This document shows, piece by piece, positions 32,801 through 42,133 of a stretch of DNA of 64,000 nucleotides (its first letter is position 1; the number at the start of each line of letters is the position of its first letter). The notes below the pieces were generated by a model that saw nothing but the letters and a program-made list of their open reading frames with translations, was not told the origin of the DNA and searched no databases. Origin of the DNA: Prochlorococcus sp. AG-436-C13 (GTDB lineage: Bacteria; Cyanobacteriota; Cyanobacteriia; PCC-6307; Cyanobiaceae); contig QCPC01000001.1 in assembly GCA_003212695.1 (NCBI GenBank), forward strand, positions 62,001-126,000, given 5' to 3'. Position numbers and translations under genes: made by a program.

Positions 32801-32980
32801 CGGATTCAGTTTTTGCAGTGATGAACGAAGGCGTCCAGGAAGGATGACTTGCCTAAAGTCATCACGCTCTGGAGAATCTCCATCAGGAGCAAGATCAGGA
32901 CCGAAGACATAGGAATATCCAATTTCCTTGAACCAATCAAGACACTGTTGTTCAAGAAGATCCTCGGTAATCAGAGACAT
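29873..32980 (-). CDS. hsdR: type I restriction enzyme R subunit
   Basis: [63 protein letters not shown]. Confidence 0.96.
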   Translation of the reverse strand: [1035 protein letters not shown]

Positions 32981-34314
32981 TAGATGCCTACCTCCTCAAG
33001 CATCTTTTCAGCATCAGGAACCCTTAATTCACCAGAGATGAGTTTTGGAAGAAGTGCATCACGGGTCTCTTGAAGTAATTGCTCCTCAATTAAAACTTGG
33101 TGGATTTTTTGGAATAAAGGATTAGCAATTTGATCAAATGCACTTTTGAGATCCTGAGATGGATCAAGAATCTTCATCTCGCGAAGCATTTTTGAATTGA
33201 CCGCTGTAGCAATTGATGAGGTACTTCCAAGAGTCTTGTAGTCATAATTAGAGAAGAAGCAATAAGAGAAAGAACTTGGGATGGGATTTGGAGATGGCAC
33301 GAAATGAGCAATTGCTTCATTCGTAAGCATGTCAGTGGAAGTGATTGCAACCCGCCCGACAGTCAACTTAAAACTCACAAGAACTGTTTCTGCTGGGAGC
33401 ACCTTCACATTGAACTTATCAACAGCATCTTGGGTTAAAAATTCTGCAGTATTTCGGGCATAAACTGATGCTTTACCCATATCTTTGATAGACAACCAAG
33501 GGATATCTTCTTCACTTTGAGTAAACCACCACGATTCTTTTCTGGGTGGTGTTTTACCGATGGTGACTTGATAAAGATTAGAAGCAGGGCAAACATTCCA
33601 TCCACGAGGAATCTCACCTAATTCAGAATCTTCAAATGAGTCTGGAAATAACTCGCTGATCTCATTAGGTAATCCAGTTAAACGACCTTCTGATTTTGCT
33701 CTGACTGGATCGAAATCAATAAACCAAGATTTGAAAAGTGCCTTCGCTATTCCTTCAAGAGTTTCATTAATCTTTCTGTTTAGTTCAATCTTTTCGTCAA
33801 GAATTCCGAGGATATGAGCGATTGCTTTTTGCGTTTCAATATCAGGCATAACAACTCTAAGGTTTCTAATTGAATCAATAGTTAATGCCTTTTGTGCACT
33901 GCCAATCATCACAGATTGAAGTGTTCTTTGCCCTAAATTAGAATTGAAAAAATACGATAAATAGTAGGAGTCAATAGCATCAAATTTACTAATCCAAATA
34001 ATATTTCCATCTTTGAAATAGAAGTCTCCTTCATCCTGCACTACATAAGATCTGCCCGAACGATTTCCAACAGAACTCAAAAGTATATCCCCTTTTTGAG
34101 GAGATCCTGTAAGTTCTTTTAATTCACTAAACCTTTCATGAGAAATAAAAAGGTCATAATTGTTGAAAGTCCCAAGTGATTTATCAATAACATCTTTCGA
34201 GCGAACAAAAGGCACTCCATCAGTCACGTACTCCTTTGCAAAAACACGTTTACTGGACTTTATTTTGCAACGATTACTCAACTTATATTCTTGAAAATTA
34301 GACATAATATCCAA
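32980..34314 (-). CDS. hsdS: type I restriction enzyme specificity subunit
   Basis: Two target-recognition-like halves; LLPKLISGELRVPDAEKMLEEVGI C-terminus. Confidence 0.92.
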   Translation of the reverse strand: MDIMSNFQEYKLSNRCKIKSSKRVFAKEYVTDGVPFVRSKDVIDKSLGTFNNYDLFISHERFSELKELTGSPQKGDILLSSVGNRSGRSYVVQDEGDFYFKDGNIIWISKFDAIDSYYLSYFFNSNLGQRTLQSVMIGSAQKALTIDSIRNLRVVMPDIETQKAIAHILGILDEKIELNRKINETLEGIAKALFKSWFIDFDPVRAKSEGRLTGLPNEISELFPDSFEDSELGEIPRGWNVCPASNLYQVTIGKTPPRKESWWFTQSEEDIPWLSIKDMGKASVYARNTAEFLTQDAVDKFNVKVLPAETVLVSFKLTVGRVAITSTDMLTNEAIAHFVPSPNPIPSSFSYCFFSNYDYKTLGSTSSIATAVNSKMLREMKILDPSQDLKSAFDQIANPLFQKIHQVLIEEQLLQETRDALLPKLISGELRVPDAEKMLEEVGI

Positions 34315-35887
34315 TCCTTTTCAAGTTCTCAGAAATCTGCTGATCTAACTTCGCTCCCTCCTCTTGTTGTTCGTTGAGTAAAGAGGTAAGTCTTTTCATT
34401 TTATCTTCAAAAGGTTCACCATCATCTTCCTCGTAAACTGCACCTACATAACGCCCAGGTGTTAGTACAAAACTGTTCTTTTCAATCTCCTCAAATTTTG
34501 CGTTATAGCAGAAACCTGAAACATCCTCATAACCCTTGTTTTGATTACGCCAAGTGCTAACAGTGCTACCAATTTTCGAAATATCTTCATCAGTAAGAAC
34601 CCTATCTTTTCTGCTCACCAACGTCCCCATTTGCCTAGCATCAATGAACAAAGTTTCACCTCGTCTATCTCGTCCTCTTTGACTTTTATCGTTAGTTAAA
34701 AACCATAGACAAACAGGAATTGTGGTGTTGAGAAATAACTGTCCAGGTAGAGCAATCATAATTTCAACAACATCTTTCCTGACCATTTCTTCTCGTATCT
34801 TTCCTTCGCCAGAGGTATTAGAACTCATCGATCCATTAGCAAGTACAACCCCTGCTTCACCACCTGGACGTAGTTTCCAAAGCATGTGCTGTAACCATGC
34901 ATAGTTTGCATTGCCTACTGGTGGTCTTCCATAAACCCAACGAGGATCACTTTCATATTTTTCACCACCCCAATCAGAAATATTGAAAGGTGGATTAGCA
35001 AGGATGTAATCGAATTTCTGATCAGGGTGTTGATCTCGTCCAAACGAATCTGCAGGTTCTCTCCCCAAATCACCAGAAAGTCCACGAATAGCAAGATTCA
35101 TTGCTGCCAGTCGCCAAGTCGTCGGATTACTTTCTTGCCCGTAAATAGAAATGTCATCTCTTCTTCCACCATGCGCTTCTATAAATCTTTCACTCTGAAC
35201 AAACATTCCACCTGAACCGCAGCAAGGGTCATAAACACGACCTTTGTCTGGTGCCAAAACAGCAACCAATGTTTTCACTACATGGGCAGGGGTATAGAAC
35301 TGACCTCCCTTCTTACCTTCAGCAGTAGCGAACTGACCCAGGAAATATTCGTAGACCTCACCAAGAACATCTTTTGCACTGCGTTCTTGTCCTCCGAAAC
35401 CAATAGTGGATATCAAGTCAACCAACTCACCCATTCGCCCGGGTTCCATCTGGGCACGACCAAAGCGTCGGTCTAGTTTTCCTCTAAGTGTTTGGTTTTC
35501 GTTCTCTATCGCAACCAGTGCCGCATCAATGATCTGACCAATATCTGGTTGCTTTGCTTTTCCTCTAATGGATTCCCATCTCGCATCCGTAGGGACCCAA
35601 AAGACATTCTCTTGCAGGTAGTAATCCCTTTCCTCAAGTGCACTTTGATGATCTGAAGGGTCATCACCCAAATAAAAATCCGAAGAAGGATCAGATACTT
35701 GCTTTAGGACTTTCTCCTGATGTTCGGCAAAAGTATCTGAGATGTATTTGAGAAAAATCAGTCCAAGTACCAGATGCTTATATTCCGCCGCATCCATCTG
35801 ATTACGGAGTTTGTCCGCTGATGCCCAGAGAACTGCTTTGAAATCCTGCTCAGATGCTTGCTTCTTTTTTTGTTGAGACTTGATCAA
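34298..35887 (-). CDS. hsdM: type I DNA methyltransferase M subunit
   Basis: VYDPCCGSGGMFVQSE and FDYILANPPFNISDW (N6-adenine MTase NPPF). Confidence 0.96.
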   Translation of the reverse strand: MIKSQQKKKQASEQDFKAVLWASADKLRNQMDAAEYKHLVLGLIFLKYISDTFAEHQEKVLKQVSDPSSDFYLGDDPSDHQSALEERDYYLQENVFWVPTDARWESIRGKAKQPDIGQIIDAALVAIENENQTLRGKLDRRFGRAQMEPGRMGELVDLISTIGFGGQERSAKDVLGEVYEYFLGQFATAEGKKGGQFYTPAHVVKTLVAVLAPDKGRVYDPCCGSGGMFVQSERFIEAHGGRRDDISIYGQESNPTTWRLAAMNLAIRGLSGDLGREPADSFGRDQHPDQKFDYILANPPFNISDWGGEKYESDPRWVYGRPPVGNANYAWLQHMLWKLRPGGEAGVVLANGSMSSNTSGEGKIREEMVRKDVVEIMIALPGQLFLNTTIPVCLWFLTNDKSQRGRDRRGETLFIDARQMGTLVSRKDRVLTDEDISKIGSTVSTWRNQNKGYEDVSGFCYNAKFEEIEKNSFVLTPGRYVGAVYEEDDGEPFEDKMKRLTSLLNEQQEEGAKLDQQISENLKRIGYYV

Positions 35888-36126
35888 AAGGGAATTGCTC
35901 TCACTTAATCATTTTCGCTCAAATTCAATATCTTTGCTTAATTAATAAAAACTCTTCTAAAACTAACTAATAAGAATCAAAGAAGAATTCCCGATTTTAT
36001 CTAACTAATTAGACGAAATAACCTAAAAACATGCAAAAACCTGAACTCGACAGCAAAAAGTCGAATTCAGACGAAATTCTGGACTGCCATGGACGCCCTC
36101 AGACGCCTACGGACATGAAGTCGAAA

Positions 36127-36140
36127 CGGAGAGGGTGGGA
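36127..36140 (+). repeat. att-like core 5
   Basis: CGGAGAGGGTGGGA; followed by ~85 bp near-identical to that after core 8. Confidence 0.85.
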
Positions 36141-36298
36141 AACTCCCTAAAGCCGCAAAAAGCCAGTAATAACTAGATTCTTGGTGTCTTGTTTGTACCA
36201 CCTTTTGTACCACTTATTGGATCTTGATGGAAGGTTTACTGACAACTGGCGCAACACAGAGATATTTGGCAAATTAATAACTACTAAAGAAATAAATA

Positions 36299-36547
36299 AT
36301 GACCGTAGCTTTTGAGATCGGACCATTTGCTAATAGCAAGGAGATATGGCTAAAGGCTTCAGCTTTTTTGGGTATAGACAATAAGGATGGGAACACACAA
36401 ATGAAAAGGATTGCCCCTAATCACGTACAGATAATTGAGTCTGAGCAAAAAAAGAATCCTTTTGGATCAACTGATTTTCTTCCAAGACAAGTAATTGCTG
36501 AGTTCGTCTCACAGAACAAAGAGAATACGGTTTGGGCAAAGAAATAA
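36299..36547 (+). CDS. hypothetical protein
   Basis: 82 aa ORF. Confidence 0.5.
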   Translation: MTVAFEIGPFANSKEIWLKASAFLGIDNKDGNTQMKRIAPNHVQIIESEQKKNPFGSTDFLPRQVIAEFVSQNKENTVWAKK

Positions 36548-36948
36548 ATTTAACTTTGTTCGTGAGATACATACCGTTTGTTTTTTTCTTTTTCGCATGG
36601 AATGCTTTGGCAAATCCAGATGAAGCCACCGCAATTAGAAGTTGCTATGACGGAGATACTTGCACCACTACCACTGGAGAGAAGATCAGACTAGCTTGTA
36701 TCGATACTCCTGAGATAAGAGGGAAGAGAGCTGATCCTATTCCTGCTAAAGCAGCAAGAGACTATCTCAATGGATTAGTGGCTGGGGAAGAGGTTCAGAT
36801 CAGAAGGATTACTAAAGATAGATATGGCAGAACAGTGGCTGAGTTATTTATCAATGGTGTAAATATTCAACAAGCGTTAGTCAAAAAACAATTCGCATCT
36901 ATATATGAAAAGTACAAAGATCAATGTCCTTGGGCATTAAAGAAGTAA
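36532..36948 (+). CDS. secreted staphylococcal nuclease-like (thermonuclease) protein
   Basis: CYDGDTCTTTTGEKIRLACIDTPEIRG...ITKDRYGRTVAELFINGVNIQQALV. Confidence 0.9.
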   Translation: MGKEINLTLFVRYIPFVFFFFAWNALANPDEATAIRSCYDGDTCTTTTGEKIRLACIDTPEIRGKRADPIPAKAARDYLNGLVAGEEVQIRRITKDRYGRTVAELFINGVNIQQALVKKQFASIYEKYKDQCPWALKK

Positions 36949-36988
36949 AGCCATTTACCTAAAAAAGAAAGACATATTTTATCAATAC

Positions 36989-37408
36989 TCAAGTAAAAAT
37001 ATCTCGGTGAAGCAAAATGATTGAATCAATAATCGCCCTTGCTTTATCGCTAGGTATCTTTGAACTAAGGGCTAATTTATTTAAAAAAGCATCTTCTTTT
37101 TTGCATAAAACTTTATCCGAATGAGCTATATAGGTTGAAATAGCAATGGCAGTTTCCTGCTGCTCAATAGACATAGAAGACATCGCATCTTCAGCAACAG
37201 CATCAATACCAATAGTCTTTAGTTGAAATAATATTTTTTCAATAAGGGGAGGAAGATCAATGTCTTTAAATGCACTTTGAGTTTGCAACCTATCTCTTAG
37301 CGCGATGGCTTCTTCCTCATGAAGCACTCCATCAGCAGCAATAGTCGCTAATGCTATAGATACAAGTGCTTCAACGCTTTTCATCGGATCAAGAAACTTA
37401 CTGAACAA
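36989..37408 (-). CDS. TerB-like domain protein
   Basis: ALVSIALATIAADGVLHEEEAIALRDRL pattern. Confidence 0.6.
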   Translation of the reverse strand: MFSKFLDPMKSVEALVSIALATIAADGVLHEEEAIALRDRLQTQSAFKDIDLPPLIEKILFQLKTIGIDAVAEDAMSSMSIEQQETAIAISTYIAHSDKVLCKKEDAFLNKLALSSKIPSDKARAIIDSIILLHRDIFT

Positions 37409-37429
37409 TAAATAATCAAAAGCGAGACT

Positions 37430-37780
37430 TCAACTCTTCTTCAAACCAAGAGATATCTCACGCAACATTTTATACTCTTCCTCCGAAATCAATGATTTAT
37501 CAAACGCCACCTTTAGGTCTTCCAGGTATTTAATAGGAATAGATTCAAATCTATTTGGCGAGTCGCTTACAAGATCAGAATTTTTTTCTGAGGCCAAGTA
37601 TGTATTTAAAAGCTCTCTAAAAACAGAAGCTCTATCCGATTTTTTCTCTTGAACCAAGTTATTTAGCAAGGCAAATTCATTCTCATTAAGAGTCACCTTT
37701 ACTTGATGAACTCTTTTGAAGCTCTTAACAAAAAGCTCCTCTCCTTCCAGAGGGACCTTAGCGGAGTCAAGATCTGACAT
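37430..37780 (-). CDS. hypothetical protein with possible ribbon-helix-helix segment
   Basis: HQVKVTLNENEFALLNNLVQEKKSDRASVFRELLNTYL. Confidence 0.5.
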   Translation of the reverse strand: MSDLDSAKVPLEGEELFVKSFKRVHQVKVTLNENEFALLNNLVQEKKSDRASVFRELLNTYLASEKNSDLVSDSPNRFESIPIKYLEDLKVAFDKSLISEEEYKMLREISLGLKKS

Positions 37781-37969
37781 TAGAACAGGTAAAAATCATC
37801 AAGGACAACAATAAAAGGACCTGAGAGTACCTCTAGCGAGTATTCATTATAAATATACTAGCCTGCAAAAATGTTACAGCGCAATACCCTTGCTTGTTAC
37901 ATGGCCCTTGACAGGGACCATAGAAGGACCCTATAAAGGACTCATGTTCACTTTTCAGGGACCGTCAAG

Positions 37970-38209
37970 ATGAAAACTTTCTCAGCTTTGTTTGCCTCTG
38001 CTTTGCTTGCTTTACCCGCTGCATTTGCTATTGGTGGAGTCGCTTCAGCTGATACATATGTAAGGGGGTACACTCGATCAAACGGAACACGTGTTCAAGG
38101 TCACTACAGAAGTTCCCCTAATTCGACTGTTACAGACAACTGGTCTTATAGCGGTAATACCAATCCTTATACGGGTGAAAGAGGATCTAGATCTTATTCG
38201 TCTTATTGA
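37970..38209 (+). CDS. small secreted protein
   Basis: Signal peptide MKTFSALFASALLALPAAFAIGGVASA; YVRGYTRSNGTRVQGHYRSSPN motif. Confidence 0.8.
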   Translation: MKTFSALFASALLALPAAFAIGGVASADTYVRGYTRSNGTRVQGHYRSSPNSTVTDNWSYSGNTNPYTGERGSRSYSSY

Positions 38210-38250
38210 AGACAGGCTTTAATCAATTTTTTTAGAATTAATTTCTCTAC

Positions 38251-38283
38251 TAAAACCTTGGATTCATTTCCAGGGTTTTTTAT
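38251..38283 (+). terminator. Rho-independent terminator
   Basis: AAAACCTTGGA-TTCAT-TTCCAGGGTTTTTT. Confidence 0.65.
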
Positions 38284-38479
38284 TTATTTCTGATTACTAG
38301 ATAAAACAATTAATTAAAGGAGTATCTTATTTTTCATAGAACATTGCCACTAGACCATGCTCTAGGAGTGCGCCTTATATGGCCTTCTTTTAAGGATGCA
38401 AAAGCTATACACCAAGTACAAAGAAATTGAGAGCTGAGAAGAAATAGCAAAATAAATCCTTTGCTCGCTTTTGATTTAT

Positions 38480-38612
38480 TTTTACCTCAGATTTCCAAGC
38501 CCTGCTTTGTATAGGCATCGAAAAGAAATACCCCCTTGGCCTTATGTCTCCTCTCTATAGGGTAAAAGGACATCTTTTTTTTTATTTTTTAGAATCGATT
38601 AGAGCCCTTATG
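38480..38612 (+). ncRNA. candidate structured RNA/regulatory element, copy 1
   Basis: Intergenic ~130 bp strongly similar to 46744..46874; hairpin/pseudoknot potential and terminal T-run. Confidence 0.45.
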
Positions 38613-38706
38613 TATATCATTTTTGCTTTAACCCATAACCAAAATTTACTGCTTTCTGACTAGAGAGACTGTCCTACCTAGGATATCTAGATAACAAGCG
38701 TCCTGA

Positions 38707-40152
38707 ATGAAACTCCGAAGTACTGCGATTGCTGCTGCATTGTCTTTGATACCTATAGGGCAACCGTTAGTCATAGGAACTAGTGCAGTTTTAACAACTA
38801 CTGCTGTCTTGCTTTCTATTCCTGAAAAAGCACAGGCAGATGCTGAGAGAAAATATATACAAAATGCTGTTAATAAGTATGGTAGGAATAAACTAGAAGA
38901 AGCAATATTAGACTTGGATCAAGCAATAAAGATAAATCCAAAAAGTTATACTGCATATACCTTAAGAGGATTGATCAAGAGAGAATTAAAAGATTTTGAA
39001 GGGGCAATATTAGATTTCACAAGTGCAGTAAGAATCAATCCTAAAGATGACGATTCATATTATTTTCGTGGAGAGGCAAAGTTAAATAGTATTGATCGCT
39101 CAAACAAGATCGCCGATAATGACCAAAGTCGAGTAACTATAGTAAGAAGAGATGCTATTTCTGACTTTGACAAGGCAATATCAATAAACTCAAAAGAAGC
39201 AAAGTATTATCGCCAGAGAGGTTTCACAAAGATGCTCTTAGAAGATTATAAATCAGCACTTAAAGATTTCAACCAAGTACTTAAATTAGACAAGAATGAT
39301 TATGCTATTTATAGAGTTAAAGGGTTGATTAAAATCACGCTTGGTAACATCAAAGAGGGATGCAAAGACTTAAATAACCCAGGAATTTATAGAGATTCCC
39401 TTGCTATTAAAATGAGACAAGAACATTGTGGAGGTAATATATCTTCTTCAAAATTAGAAGACTCAGAAAAAATAATACTTTCGAATTCTTTGTGGTTGAA
39501 GGGTGTAAAGAATGAAAAATCTGGTAATTACAGGGAGGCAATAGATGATTTAACTAGAGCAATAGAACTAAATCCTAGAAACAAACTTGCCTATAATAGT
39601 AGGGCGATAGCAAAAAGTAATTCAGGTGATATCAAGGGTGCAATAGAGGATTATACAAAAGGAATCGAAATAGACCCTGATGATCCTCTTATGTATAGAA
39701 ATCGTGGCACAAGGAAAGCAGAACTAAAAGATCATAAAGGTGCAATATCTGATTACAATAAAGCAATAGATATCACACCTGATGATTACTTTGCATACTA
39801 CTTACGAGCAAGATCTAAAGGCGCATTAGGAGATTATTCCGGTGAAATCTCTGATCACACAAAATCACTTGAACTTAAAGAAGATTCTTTCCAGGTCTAT
39901 TTCGAGCGTGCTTATGCAAAAGTTGAAATAAAGGATTTTGAAGGAGCAATTTCCGATCTATCAAAAGCAATAGCAATTAATCCAAATTTTTCCGAAGCAT
40001 ATAATCTGCGTGGATATAGTAAAGGAGAAGGATTAAATGACAGGAAGGGCGCTTGTACTGACTTTAAGAAGTCGGCATCATTAGGAAGTGAATATCGAAT
40101 TAAGTGGTTACAAGGAGAAGAAGGTGCTTGGTGCAGAAATATGCCTGATTAA
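38707..40152 (+). CDS. secreted TPR-repeat protein
   Basis: Signal peptide LSLIPIGQPLVIGTSAVLTTTAVLLSIPEKAQAD; many TPRs; ends EGAWCRNMPD. Confidence 0.88.
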   Translation: MKLRSTAIAAALSLIPIGQPLVIGTSAVLTTTAVLLSIPEKAQADAERKYIQNAVNKYGRNKLEEAILDLDQAIKINPKSYTAYTLRGLIKRELKDFEGAILDFTSAVRINPKDDDSYYFRGEAKLNSIDRSNKIADNDQSRVTIVRRDAISDFDKAISINSKEAKYYRQRGFTKMLLEDYKSALKDFNQVLKLDKNDYAIYRVKGLIKITLGNIKEGCKDLNNPGIYRDSLAIKMRQEHCGGNISSSKLEDSEKIILSNSLWLKGVKNEKSGNYREAIDDLTRAIELNPRNKLAYNSRAIAKSNSGDIKGAIEDYTKGIEIDPDDPLMYRNRGTRKAELKDHKGAISDYNKAIDITPDDYFAYYLRARSKGALGDYSGEISDHTKSLELKEDSFQVYFERAYAKVEIKDFEGAISDLSKAIAINPNFSEAYNLRGYSKGEGLNDRKGACTDFKKSASLGSEYRIKWLQGEEGAWCRNMPD

Positions 40153-40280
40153 ATAACAACAACTCATCTCTCTACACTTCAAAACACCACAAATCTGAAG
40201 TCGACGGAAGAATCCCGAATTCAGGCGGAATTCTGAACCGCATTGGACGCCCTGAGACGCCTACGGACAAAAGTCAGAAA

Positions 40281-40291
40281 CGGAGAGGGTG
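40281..40291 (+). repeat. att-like core 6
   Basis: CGGAGAGGGTG. Confidence 0.85.
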
Positions 40292-40448
40292 TCCGTTGAG
40301 GCAGTTCAGTTCCTAGAGACCAGTCCTGAACACTCCTGAACAAGTCTTTTAAGCAAAGCGAAGAAATATCCCCAACATATCCCCAACATATTTTTAGGTT
40401 TTTGAACTTGATTATTCGTCGAATCGTCTGGGGAGCGGAGACAGCGGC

Positions 40449-40694
40449 GTGATGATACCGACAGAACTAAGTCGCATCTGCCGGTACTGCGGATTAGAGG
40501 CACCGAGAGCACACTGGAGACCTTTCACTTGGACAGAGAAACACGAGGCAATCTGTCAAAGAACCCTTCTAATCAAAGGAGGAGAAGCAATGAAAGGTAC
40601 CATAAATTCCATCATCACTGATGTTATTAATCGCTGTCACTTGATTGAGGGTCTAAATCAAGTCGTTATTAACCATTTATATCAGTCATACTGA
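40449..40694 (+). CDS. hypothetical protein with possible Cys/His zinc site
   Basis: CRYCGLEAPRAHWRPFTWTEKHEAICQ. Confidence 0.45.
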   Translation: MMIPTELSRICRYCGLEAPRAHWRPFTWTEKHEAICQRTLLIKGGEAMKGTINSIITDVINRCHLIEGLNQVVINHLYQSY

Positions 40695-40714
40695 AGCAAG
40701 GAGGGGGACATTAA

Positions 40715-41170
40715 ATGCTTCGTTTTTTATTTCTGATCTTAACTACTGGATTTGTTCTACCTGTCCAGGCTGATTTAGGTGCAGCAAATAGAACCACTAA
40801 GCCTTCTGCGCTCGAGCAAACTCAATTTGAAGCCTGGTGCGTAGAAAAAAACACTGCTTGTGAAGTTAAATTTGAGAATGGACGCTTGATTGTTGATAAC
40901 TCTTCTGGTATCAATGCAAGTCAATTAATTAAATGGAGTAAGACTGATAAATTTGAGTCTGAAGGAGGGTTCTTGAATTTCAGCGGACCACACCATTTGT
41001 ACTTATACGATTTTAAATATCGAAACAATCGTGGGGAAATAATGGAAGCCAGGATCATATTTCAAAATTCCAAGTATTCAGATAAGTTCACTAAAAAACT
41101 CAAACAATGGTCCTATTTAAAAGAATATGATTGCAGGTATAATTTTGCTGACAGAAAAGTTAACTGTTAA
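40715..41170 (+). CDS. secreted hypothetical protein
   Basis: Signal peptide FLFLILTTGFVLPVQA. Confidence 0.6.
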   Translation: MLRFLFLILTTGFVLPVQADLGAANRTTKPSALEQTQFEAWCVEKNTACEVKFENGRLIVDNSSGINASQLIKWSKTDKFESEGGFLNFSGPHHLYLYDFKYRNNRGEIMEARIIFQNSKYSDKFTKKLKQWSYLKEYDCRYNFADRKVNC

Positions 41171-41197
41171 CAGTAAAAAATAGTATCTGGGCAAAAA

Positions 41198-41896
41198 TTA
41201 ACAATATTTTTTTATTAATTCGGGAGCATCTTCGTCTCCTAATTTAGCTGCCATTTTCATATCATTACAGTAACCTATATTATCACCAATTTGAGCCTTA
41301 CTAAGAGCACGATTATAGAAGGCATAACTAGATTTGGGGGAAACTTCTATATATTTAGTATATGCCTCAATAGATCCTTTGTAATCAGAAGCATTGTATA
41401 AATCCAGTCCAATCTGATGGTAATCATTTCTTTTACCATCATTAATCTCTGCTTCTGTTAATCCATTCTCGCAAGAGTTGTTTCTCCCAACTTCTGGCTC
41501 TTCCATTGGGCATCCCTTATCAACAGTTGATCTAACTGCTTCACCGTCCCATTGCAATCCACCTCTGCCTCCCAAAACATTTGCAGAGCAACCCCATCCT
41601 TTTCCTCCCAAATCTGAATGGTTGTAGTAGTCAGAGGCACAGATAACATCTCGACAATAACCACCACCTATATATCCCCAACCTTTTGGACAACTATTTC
41701 CTGTTGTTCGAATCATATCTATGTCTACTGTGATTTTTTTTTCACTTTCAGTTCCACTCTTATCTGTCATTACATTCACACAGCCTTGAAAATCAGTTGC
41801 TTTCATACATTGATTAATAATTTTTTGAGATGGTCTTGCTGCAACTTCATTCGGTATTAAAAATAAGCTCAATATTGCAAGGATTATTTGCCTCAT
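41198..41896 (-). CDS. secreted TPR-containing protein
   Basis: Signal peptide; C-terminal TPR IGLDLYNASDYKGSIEAYTKYIEVSPKSSYAFYNRALSKAQIGDN. Confidence 0.7.
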   Translation of the reverse strand: MRQIILAILSLFLIPNEVAARPSQKIINQCMKATDFQGCVNVMTDKSGTESEKKITVDIDMIRTTGNSCPKGWGYIGGGYCRDVICASDYYNHSDLGGKGWGCSANVLGGRGGLQWDGEAVRSTVDKGCPMEEPEVGRNNSCENGLTEAEINDGKRNDYHQIGLDLYNASDYKGSIEAYTKYIEVSPKSSYAFYNRALSKAQIGDNIGYCNDMKMAAKLGDEDAPELIKKYC

Positions 41897-42122
41897 TTCT
41901 TTAGAGGTAACTTAAGTATGCAAAATAAGTTTAGTTCAGATTAAACAAAAACGGATCCCCAACATATTTGAACGCCATCCCCAACATATCCCCAACATAT
42001 TTTTCCTAAAGTTGAACTATCCTGAATACTGGTGGATATCTCTTCACGCTTAAAATAGTAGTTACTGCAACGTATTCACGTGAAAGTGACACGTCAAGAC
42101 AACTCCTGACAAATTAATTGAA

Positions 42123-42133
42123 CGGAGAGGGTG
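42123..42133 (+). repeat. att-like core 7
   Basis: CGGAGAGGGTG. Confidence 0.85.

Larger units (their letters stand above)
28549..36126. mobile_element. module 4 (type I restriction-modification cargo)
   Basis: Bounded by cores 4 and 5; CCCTACAAC arm pair at 28632/28644 near left end. Confidence 0.65.
36127..40280. mobile_element. module 5 (nuclease, TerB-like, RHH-like, TPR cargo)
   Basis: Bounded by cores 5 and 6; GTACCA pair at 36195/36207 near left end only. Confidence 0.65.
40281..42122. mobile_element. module 6
   Basis: Bounded by cores 6 and 7; CCCCAACATAT arm repeats at both ends (40370/40381; 41957/41979/41990). Confidence 0.7.
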
